This document shows, piece after piece, positions 1 to 4,818 of a stretch of DNA of 7,740 nt. The stretch spans positions 5,239,777 through 5,247,516 of the forward strand of contig CP070771.1 in assembly GCA_020345785.1 (NCBI GenBank), written 5' to 3'. This stretch comes from Desulfobacterales bacterium (lineage in GTDB: Bacteria; Desulfobacterota; Desulfobacteria; Desulfobacterales; JAFDCJ01). Positions within the stretch are counted from its first letter, which is position 1; each line of letters starts with the position of its first letter. The notes below the pieces were generated by a model that saw only the letters and a program-made list of their open reading frames with translations, was not told the origin of the DNA and ran no database searches. A program made the position numbers and the translations under genes.

Positions 1-214
1 GACACACCCCGGCGGCATAAATCAGCATGAAGACGAGGGGGGCCCAAAAGCCGGCGGTCTCCAAAAATCGACCCAGCGCGTCGGCCGTCAGGTAATTTTT
101 GATCGGTGTGTAGCGGACCAGAAGAATGGCCGCCGCGATAAAAACAAGCAAGAATGCAGCTTTTATTATTGCTTTGCTGCGATCTTTCGTTATTTCATTG
201 CCGGTTGCTTCCAT
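1..214 (-). CDS. TVP38/TMEM64 (VTT/DedA-type) membrane protein, N-terminal part, cut by the window edge
   Basis: Reading the minus strand from the ATG at 214-212 gives 71 residues before the left edge. A polar, charged N-terminus (about residues 1-18) is followed by a hydrophobic helix (FLLVFIAAAILLV, about 21-33), then RYTPIKNYLTADAL and GFWAPLVFMLIYAAGV. That order (first helix, amphipathic stretch ending in an AL motif, then W-A-P-L-V-F entering a membrane segment) is typical of the start of TVP38/TMEM64 proteins. These are polytopic inner-membrane proteins of the VTT/DedA superfamily; relatives in eukaryotes act as lipid scramblases, while bacterial roles are mostly unsettled. An in-frame TAG lies nine codons upstream of this ATG, so the start cannot be much earlier. 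The ribosome site is weak (AAGAG about 13 bases upstream). The catalytic or channel part of the domain is outside the window. Family members are often next to, or fused to, FAD oxidoreductases like the one at 2354-3820. Confidence 0.75.
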   Translation of the reverse strand, partial: MEATGNEITKDRSKAIIKAAFLLVFIAAAILLVRYTPIKNYLTADALGRFLETAGFWAPLVFMLIYAAGVC

Positions 215-299
215 TTGGCTTTTTCTCTTGGTTTTTTTCTACTTTACTTTTATTCTCCGGAACCACAATGCTGACACTTCTTATGAAACTTCACTTGGA

Positions 300-448
300 C
301 GGAACAGCGAACCGCAGAATATCGAACAGCGAACCGCAGAATTTCGAAGGGTGGTTTCGCGTTGCTCAGTCTCTTTTTATAAAGAAGACAGAATACCTCC
401 CTTCGACATTCGATATTCATTATTCGATATTCGATATTCGATATTCGC
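300..448. repeat. Heptamer-array inverted repeat (palindromic intergenic element)
   Basis: Two 49-bp arms (300-348 and 400-448), each divisible into seven heptamers, face each other across a 51-bp centre. The right arm is a clean array of TATTCGA-like units (exact TATTCGA at 421-427, 428-434 and 435-441; variants CCTTCGA, CATTCGA, TATTCAT and TATTCGC around them). The left arm carries the same unit in the opposite sense but more degraded (GCGAACC, ATCGAAC, AGCGAAC, TTTCGAA). It also contains a 22-bp direct duplication (302-323 and 324-345, 21 of 22 identical). The inner ends pair perfectly over eight bases: TCGAAGGG (344-351) with CCCTTCGA (399-406). It looks like a dispersed, non-coding palindromic element. 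Copy number elsewhere cannot be seen from this window. Confidence 0.7.
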
Positions 449-478
449 TTTTTTAGAGTTTCTTTTTCAGATCAAACT

Positions 479-493
479 GGCCGCTCCGCGGCC
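479..493 (-). terminator. Possible zwf transcription terminator hairpin
   Basis: GGCCGC (479-484) and GCGGCC (488-493) form a perfect 6-bp all-GC stem with a 3-base loop, 37 bases past the zwf stop codon. An alternative pairing, GCCGCT (480-485) with AGCGGC (494-499), overlaps it. In the minus-strand RNA the stem is followed by AGUUUGAUCUG and not by a true U-tract, so intrinsic termination would be weak. It could instead protect the 3' end of the message. Confidence 0.35.
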
Positions 494-530
494 AGCGGCT
501 GGGCTGACACCTGAAACCCTATCCTTATGA

Positions 531-2108
531 CTATCCTTCCGCTGGTCGCAATAACTTTGCGGCCGCTTGCGGCCCCCGGCTTCCGGCCGGGTAAAAGTGA
601 AGCATTTGGCCCTGATCATCACAATCTTCACATCTGTTTAAAATAGGCGTTAGAAACGACCAGCTCCTTTCAACACCGTCCTGCCGCCAGAAGAGCATTT
701 GATCACCCAGCATGCAATCCAGCAACACCTTTTCATAAGCATCCAAGATCGGACCTGAGTAGTTTTGCTGGTAATGAAAATCCATGGTGACCGTACGCAG
801 GCAAAACCGGGCGCCGGGATTTTTGGTTTGAAACGTGAGTGTTATTTTTTCATCCGGATAAATCCCCATGATTAAACGGTTGGCCACAATTGTTTCACCG
901 AGGATGTGGCGAAATAATGAATGGGGAACGGTTTTAAACTGAATGGCAATTTCGGTTAGTTTTTCATCCAGCCGTTTGCCGGACGTCATGTAAAAGGGAA
1001 CGCCCTGCCAGCGCCAGTTGTCCAGAAAGACTTTCATCATGGCATACGTCGGTGTCAGAGAATTGGGATCCACGCCCCGTTCTTCACGATAAGCGGGGAC
1101 CGGTTTGTCATCGATGACACCGGCGCTGTATTGCGCCAAAACCAGATGGTTATGCAAATCGTCGATCGGAAACGGTCTGAGAGCACCAAAGACCTTGCTT
1201 TTTTCATCTCGCACCAGTTCGGCTTTAAACCGGGATGGGGGTTCCATCGCGATCAGGGCCAGCAGCTGCATCATATGATTTTGAAACATGTCCCGCAAGA
1301 CGCCGGAGCGTTCATAATAACCGGCCCGATGTTCTACGCCGAGAGTTTCAATGGCCGTGATACTGAGGTAGTCGACATATCTTCGATTCCAGATGGGTTC
1401 AAAAAGCGAGTTCGCAAAACGGAACATTAATACATTTTGGACCGTCTCTTTGGCGAGGTAGTGGTCGATTCTGAAAATCTGGTGCTCACTGAAATGTTCA
1501 TGGAGGCTGCGATCCAGCTCCTGAGCCGTCTGCAAATCGGTGCCGAAGGGTTTTTCCACAACGATGCGGGACCAGCCGTTGTGGTTGCTCCCTTCAGCAC
1601 TCAACCCGGCGCGGCCGATCATCTGCGCCACCGTGTGATAAAGCGCCGGCGGCAGAGCCACATAAAATATCCGGTTTCCGCCGGTTTTTTTTTCATGGTC
1701 AATAGCCCTTAAAGCCTCGGCAAGCTTGTGATAGGATGCGAGGTCATCATAATCGATGGTGCGGTAATGCAAGGCCTGTGCGAATTTCGACCACTTGTTT
1801 TGATGCGACATGCCGGCAGTTTCCACGGCAGTTTGCATGGTGCTGCGGAATTCAAGATCGCCTAATTTTGTTCGGCCGCAACCGACAATCTGGAAAGGCT
1901 GCGGCAAACCGTCATTGAGATAGAGATTAAAAAGAGCCGGAATCAATTTGCGTGCGGTCAAATCGCCGGTTGCTCCCAGGATCACGATGGTGCATGGGTC
2001 GGTATCTTCGGAAACAACACATTCGTCGGGATCAATTCCCAGATCCGGTGTGCTGACAGATGCAGTGACTTTTGTGTTTATCCGTATGTTTTGGTCGCCA
2101 TTTCCCAT
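531..2108 (-). CDS. zwf: Glucose-6-phosphate 1-dehydrogenase
   Basis: This 525-residue cytoplasmic enzyme oxidises glucose 6-phosphate to 6-phosphogluconolactone with NAD(P)+, the entry step of the oxidative pentose phosphate pathway. An N-terminal Rossmann motif, GATGDLTARKL (45-55), corresponds to the family's GASGDLAxRKL. EKPFG (185-189) and RIDHYLAKE (213-221) form the substrate and cofactor site, and a QNHMMQ segment carries the histidine expected to act as catalytic base. The C-terminal YPAGSRGP signature is present. The family consensus at the sugar-phosphate site is RIDHYLGKE, so Gly is replaced by Ala here. About 38 residues precede the Rossmann strand, longer than usual. The ATG at 2108 is still the best start, because AAAGGA (2116-2121 on the plus strand) lies 7 bases upstream of it. 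No lactonase (pgl) or 6-phosphogluconate dehydrogenase gene is adjacent. The gene lies between two inverted-repeat elements. Confidence 0.96.
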   Translation of the reverse strand: MGNGDQNIRINTKVTASVSTPDLGIDPDECVVSEDTDPCTIVILGATGDLTARKLIPALFNLYLNDGLPQPFQIVGCGRTKLGDLEFRSTMQTAVETAGMSHQNKWSKFAQALHYRTIDYDDLASYHKLAEALRAIDHEKKTGGNRIFYVALPPALYHTVAQMIGRAGLSAEGSNHNGWSRIVVEKPFGTDLQTAQELDRSLHEHFSEHQIFRIDHYLAKETVQNVLMFRFANSLFEPIWNRRYVDYLSITAIETLGVEHRAGYYERSGVLRDMFQNHMMQLLALIAMEPPSRFKAELVRDEKSKVFGALRPFPIDDLHNHLVLAQYSAGVIDDKPVPAYREERGVDPNSLTPTYAMMKVFLDNWRWQGVPFYMTSGKRLDEKLTEIAIQFKTVPHSLFRHILGETIVANRLIMGIYPDEKITLTFQTKNPGARFCLRTVTMDFHYQQNYSGPILDAYEKVLLDCMLGDQMLFWRQDGVERSWSFLTPILNRCEDCDDQGQMLHFYPAGSRGPQAAAKLLRPAEG

Positions 2109-2115
2109 GATATGA

Positions 2116-2121
2116 TCCTTT
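2116..2121 (-). promoter_or_regulatory. Ribosome binding site of zwf
   Basis: The minus strand reads AAAGGA here, seven bases before the ATG at 2108. It supports the start that gives the long N-terminal extension of G6PD. Confidence 0.65.
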
Positions 2122-2136
2122 GGCGCATAAACTAAA

Positions 2137-2298
2137 AAATTACAAATCTCAAATTACAAATACCAAACAATAACCAATGGCCAAAAAAACAAATTCCAAA
2201 CAGTAAGGTACCATTCGACATATTATCCGCCTGTTTCTGTCATTGGGATTTCGAATTTTTGATTTATTTGGAATTTGGTGCTTGTGTATTGGTAATTT
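2137..2298. repeat. 162-bp AT-rich palindromic element (MITE-like)
   Basis: Two arms of about 68 bp (2137-2204 and 2231-2298) are imperfect reverse complements separated by a 26-bp centre. The outer ends match (AAATTAC at 2137-2143, GTAATTT at 2292-2298), as do the inner ends (AAACAG at 2198-2203, CTGTTT at 2231-2236). An 11-bp perfect inverted pair lies within the arms (CAAATTCCAAA at 2190-2200, TTTGGAATTTG at 2267-2277). The left arm also holds a short direct repeat, AAATTACAAAT, at 2137-2147 and 2151-2161. It sits between the stop of the oxidoreductase gene and the zwf start, and begins only 28 bases upstream of zwf, so the zwf promoter probably lies in or across it. No transposase is encoded. 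Its size and shape suit a non-autonomous mobile element, but mobility is inferred. Confidence 0.6.
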
Positions 2299-2353
2299 AC
2301 CGCAAGTTGAATTAGAAAATTAATATGATCACCAAGGACTTCCTTAATCGGCC

Positions 2354-3820
2354 TTATTCGCTGCAGGTTTCCTCGGCGCAGGCTCTTCCCTTCAGATGGA
2401 AGAAAAATTTCAATCCTTTTTGTACTTTCTCCGAGAATATCTTCGGTGAAAAATAGGCGCCGGCAACTTTTTTGTTGATCTCTCCGATGGTCGGATAGGG
2501 GTGAATGGCTGCCGCCAGGGTTGAAAGCTTCACCTTTCCGTTTAGTATCGCCACCCATTCACTTAGTAAATCTCCGGCATGGGGTCCTAAAATCTGAACG
2601 CCGATGGGTTTTTCCCTGTCGTCAAGTATCATCTTGATTTTACCGATCGTTTCGCCTTCAGCCAGGCTGCGGTCATTATCCTTGAATTCCTCAATCCAGA
2701 CTTTATAATCGATTCCGGCTGCCTTGGCACTCTTTTCGTTCATTCCGATGCTGCCCAGCGGTGGATCGGTATAGGTGCACCAGGGCATAAAGGTATAATC
2801 AACCTTGCGCGGAAGGCGGAAGATGGCGTTGCTTACGACAATGCCGCCTTCATAGCCGGCGGCATGGGTAAATTGAAAGCCGCCGTTGATATCGCCGGCG
2901 GCATAAATGTGTTTGAGATTGGTTCGGAGACGATTGTCGACATTTATCCCCCGGCGATCGAATTTTACTCCAGCATCTTCAAGTCCGAGGCCGTGCGTGT
3001 TGGCACCTCTTCCCAAGGCTACCAGAATCGTTTCCGCCTTCAGACTGATCGTGCTGCCCTGCTTGGTTTTGATCTTGACCTCTTTTTCACTGCCGTGATC
3101 GCTGACTTCCTCAATGGAAGAACTGAGATAAAATTCCACCCCTTCAGAACTGAGAACCTCTTTAACGGCGTCTGCCATATCCGGGTCTTCTTTGACTAGA
3201 ATTTGGGAAGCCATATCCACCACGGAAACCCTGGTTCCCAACCGACAAAACGCTTGAGACATCTCGCTGCCGATGGGTCCTCCTCCTAGTATAATCATGG
3301 ACTTCGGCAAGTGATCAAGGTAGAAGATTTCCCGATTGGTTAAGTAAGGCGTCTTATCTAATCCTTTGATCGGAGGTGCGATAGGAGAAGATCCCGTGGC
3401 AATAACCCACGTCTTGGCCGAAAAGCTGCTGCCATTCAGTCGGATGCTATGCTCATCGGTGAAGGTCGGCTGTCCGAATTCTACCTGGGCACCAAGTTTG
3501 CAGAACCGCTCTTTCGAGTCATGGTGTTGAATGGTACCGATCACCGATTTTATCCTTTTGGAAATTTCCTTAAAATCCACCGGCGACACCTCAACCGGCG
3601 GCAAACCGAATTTTGGGGAATTTTTCATCAAAGAATAAACGTGGGCCGTCTTTATCAGTGTTTTACTAGGCACACACCCGAAATGAAGACAATCACCGCC
3701 TAGTTCCTTTTCCTTTTCAATCAGCAGGGTTTTGGCTCCCAGCTGGGCAGATCCTGATGCAACCGTTAAACCGGCGGCGCCCCCACCGATGATACCGATA
3801 TCATAATCGTAATTTGCCAT
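2354..3820 (-). CDS. Mercuric-reductase-like FAD-dependent pyridine nucleotide-disulfide oxidoreductase
   Basis: This is a 488-residue class I flavoprotein disulfide reductase. Seen in order: FAD motif GGGAAG (12-17), redox-active CX4C in GGDCLHFGCVPSK (Cys44 and Cys49), ATGS (141-144), NAD(P) motif GGGPIG (179-184) with Glu186 behind it, second FAD motif AAGD (307-310), and the C-terminal dimerisation domain with HPYPTIGE (440-447). In dihydrolipoamide dehydrogenase the acid-base histidine follows the pattern HAHPTxxE; here that place is Tyr442, as in mercuric reductases (FPYLTMVE). That argues against a plain lpd. An acidic residue (Asp202) at the end of the NAD(P) beta-strand hints at NADH. 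The tail ends CAEETC, an extra Cys pair (481 and 486). No HMA domain or mer genes accompany it, so the substrate is unknown. The start is the second ATG, at 3820: AAAGGA lies 9 bases before it but only 3 before the ATG at 3826. Related proteins are often paired with TVP38/TMEM64 proteins. Confidence 0.88.
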   Translation of the reverse strand: MANYDYDIGIIGGGAAGLTVASGSAQLGAKTLLIEKEKELGGDCLHFGCVPSKTLIKTAHVYSLMKNSPKFGLPPVEVSPVDFKEISKRIKSVIGTIQHHDSKERFCKLGAQVEFGQPTFTDEHSIRLNGSSFSAKTWVIATGSSPIAPPIKGLDKTPYLTNREIFYLDHLPKSMIILGGGPIGSEMSQAFCRLGTRVSVVDMASQILVKEDPDMADAVKEVLSSEGVEFYLSSSIEEVSDHGSEKEVKIKTKQGSTISLKAETILVALGRGANTHGLGLEDAGVKFDRRGINVDNRLRTNLKHIYAAGDINGGFQFTHAAGYEGGIVVSNAIFRLPRKVDYTFMPWCTYTDPPLGSIGMNEKSAKAAGIDYKVWIEEFKDNDRSLAEGETIGKIKMILDDREKPIGVQILGPHAGDLLSEWVAILNGKVKLSTLAAAIHPYPTIGEINKKVAGAYFSPKIFSEKVQKGLKFFFHLKGRACAEETCSE

Positions 3821-4121
3821 GCGCATTTTCCTTTAATCGCCATCCTTCAAAGATTCTTGCCATACAAATCCCGCCGCGGTCCGCCAGAGGCAGACAAGTT
3901 CAACGATAAGCGTACTGACGTCCTGATGCCTTTCCCCGCATTTTGGCGGGATAATCCAAGCCATCCCTTGCGTTGCGCGGGGTGGTCGTTGACTCGTCCT
4001 GCGCCGATCTCAGTTGGCTCGGGTTTTCGGGTACAGGCCATGCAGCCAAACGTTTGGTCGTGTTTCCCAACTAAAACTTACACGAGTGGTTTTCATTTAC
4101 GCAGATGACCGGCCGGCAAAG
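3821..4121. other. Unexplained 301-bp intergenic spacer
   Basis: This spacer separates the YHS gene from the oxidoreductase gene on the same strand. Apart from the oxidoreductase ribosome site at its left end, I recognise no gene. Frames are open on both strands through much of it, but the translations are rich in Arg, Pro and Ser, lack domain signatures, and have no ribosome sites. Structure is visible: a perfect 12-bp palindrome CCAAACGTTTGG (4046-4057); a CCCGC/GCGGG hairpin (3935-3939 with 3946-3950); a near-perfect GTCCGCC/GGCAGAC hairpin (3879-3895); and CCGGCCGG (4109-4116) just past the YHS stop. It could be a dispersed element, a small RNA, or 3' processing sequence. No tRNA T-loop signature was found. 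Confidence 0.4.
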
Positions 4122-4586
4122 TTACTTCAATACGCCGGGCCAATTTTCGTCGGCTTTTTTTATGTATCCCGGAATATCTTTTTGCCACGTTTGCTGAATT
4201 TTGCGGCTATAATTCAAATACAATTTGCCGTCGACGACCTGCCATGCGTGTACCGGATCTATATCGGCGGTGGTCCCCATCGCGACGGCATAAGCTCAGT
4301 ATCCTCCATATTGGGGCGCATATTTTTCGGGTGTCGCTTTGAAAAGTTCCAGGTGCTTTTCACTGGAAAAACGCCATTTAGCGCCCTGCCACCGGTATTC
4401 AAATTCTGGGCTCCCTTTGACCGGCTCCCCTTCGGTGAAATAGGCCGCCGGGTCATATCCTTTAACAGCCGCACCGCTGAGGTCTGTGTTGACAGGATCC
4501 TTGGCCAGGACTGCGGCCGGCGCTCCGATCAGAACTGCCATCGCAAAAGATAGAACTTTAACCAAAGCGGTCATTGCAGATTTCAT
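4122..4586 (-). CDS. YHS domain-containing secreted (seleno)protein, with in-frame TGA read as selenocysteine
   Basis: Translation from the ATG at 4586 gives a signal peptide (Lys2 and Lys10, hydrophobic core about 11-25, probable cleavage after VLA at 28), then a YHS-type domain: GYDPAAYF (43-50), WRFSSEKHLELF (71-82), PEKYAPQYGGY (86-96). Codon 97 is TGA (4296-4298). The same frame then continues without a shift for 57 codons (AYAVAMGTTADIDPVHAW, then DGKLYLNYSRKI and KDIPGYIKKADENWP) to a TAA at 4122-4124, total 154 residues. Relatives carry Cys at this place (YGGYCAYA). A UGA replacing a conserved Cys inside an intact family sequence is the signature of selenocysteine, and annotated relatives are, as I recall, named YHS domain-containing (seleno)protein. 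GAGGA (4594-4598) seven bases upstream fixes the start. The protein is probably periplasmic; its biochemical role is not known to me. A simple nonsense mutation is the alternative. Confidence 0.85.
4263..4286 (-). promoter_or_regulatory. Candidate bacterial SECIS hairpin
   Basis: Downstream of the UGA, in the minus-strand RNA, GUCG.CGAUGG (4286 to 4277) can pair with CCACCGCCGAU (4273 to 4263). The fold leaves one bulged C, one A-C mismatch, one G-U pair and a three-base apex GGA (4276-4274). The apical GG starts 19 bases after the UGA, close to the E. coli fdhF element (18 bases). UAU/AUA just outside could extend the stem. SelB binding to a hairpin of this shape within the coding sequence directs selenocysteine insertion. 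The fold was made by eye; no free energy was computed. Confidence 0.55.
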
Positions 4587-4593
4587 TGCTATA

Positions 4594-4598
4594 TCCTC
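4594..4598 (-). promoter_or_regulatory. Ribosome binding site of the YHS selenoprotein gene
   Basis: The minus strand reads GAGGA, followed by a 7-base spacer and the ATG at 4586. It selects this start over longer upstream frames that would run back across the divergent promoter region. Confidence 0.65.
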
Positions 4599-4631
4599 AC
4601 TTGCCCTACTTTGACAGAATACCGATTGGTG

Positions 4632-4660
4632 ATTACTTAAACTTATGGTTGGAATGGCAA
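4632..4660 (-). promoter_or_regulatory. Possible sigma-70-type promoter for the YHS gene
   Basis: On the minus strand, TTGCCA (4660 to 4655, five of six to TTGACA) is followed after exactly 17 bases by AGTAAT (4637 to 4632, four of six to TATAAT). Transcription would start near 4624-4626 and leave a leader of about 38 bases before the ATG. This is the best -35/-10 pair I found upstream of this gene, but it is a visual match only. Confidence 0.35.
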
Positions 4661-4803
4661 CAGTCACGCCGGCCTCAATAATTTTGTAAGGAATTGTAAA
4701 ACCGAACGACCTGAAAATATCATCTGAGCGGCTCAAATCAGCGCTGCAGCCGAACCAGCCCCTTTTCGGCAGAAACTCGGTGGAACTGTCACCATGCGTA
4801 TTC

Positions 4804-4811
4804 AGGCGAGG
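4804..4811 (+). promoter_or_regulatory. Ribosome binding site that selects the TTG start at 4819
   Basis: AGGCGAGG ends 7 bases before the TTG at 4819. The GTG at 4780 has no comparable site. The TTG start also places the family-typical beginning MKVALVIHS at the N-terminus. Confidence 0.65.
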
Positions 4812-4818
4812 TATTCCA

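Larger units (their letters stand above)
215..530. other. Intergenic spacer between zwf and the VTT gene
   Basis: This 316-bp stretch has no credible gene. It carries the heptamer inverted-repeat element (300-448) and a GC-rich hairpin (479-493) just downstream of the zwf stop. Open frames here in two plus-strand phases give low-complexity runs such as DIRYSIFDIRYS, which are simply the translated heptamer repeat. The 85 bases next to the VTT start are AT-rich and may hold its promoter, but I see no clear -35/-10 pair. Confidence 0.6.
4587..4818. other. Divergent intergenic region between the YHS gene and the glycosyltransferase gene
   Basis: This 232-bp region must hold promoters for both directions. 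For the minus strand a candidate is listed separately (4632-4660). For the plus strand, TTGACA (4611-4616) is a perfect -35 hexamer, but the sequence 17 bases on (TACTTA) is a poor -10, so I do not claim it. No coding sequence is supported. The stretch 4780-4818 is open in the glycosyltransferase frame from a GTG but is probably leader. Confidence 0.5.

Noticed and set aside
400..448. CRISPR-like short tandem repeat
   Set aside because: The units are 7 bp with no spacers between them, so this is a tandem/inverted array, not a CRISPR.
154..456. Open frames on the plus strand with DIRYSIFDIRYS-like repeats
   Set aside because: They are the translation of the TATTCGA heptamer array; there is no ribosome site, and the region opposite is the VTT start and spacer.
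3847..4108. Small proteins encoded on either strand in the spacer
   Set aside because: The frames overlap each other, lack ribosome sites, and give Arg/Pro/Ser-rich sequence without domain signatures.
3821..4121. A tRNA gene (for example selC) in the spacer beside the selenoprotein
   Set aside because: No GGTTCGA-type T-loop, acceptor stem pairing or CCA end could be found on either strand.
4259..4300. Frameshift pseudogene explanation for the YHS gene
   Set aside because: Re-reading showed the downstream residues in the same frame as the upstream part. Only a TGA intervenes, so no frameshift is needed.
4611..4639. Plus-strand promoter with perfect TTGACA at 4611
   Set aside because: The hexamer at the right spacing (TACTTA) barely matches TATAAT, and it would leave a leader of more than 170 bases.
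4780..4818. GTG start at 4780 for the glycosyltransferase
   Set aside because: It would add 13 residues before the natural MKVALVIHS start and has no ribosome site; TTG at 4819 has AGGCGAGG seven bases upstream.
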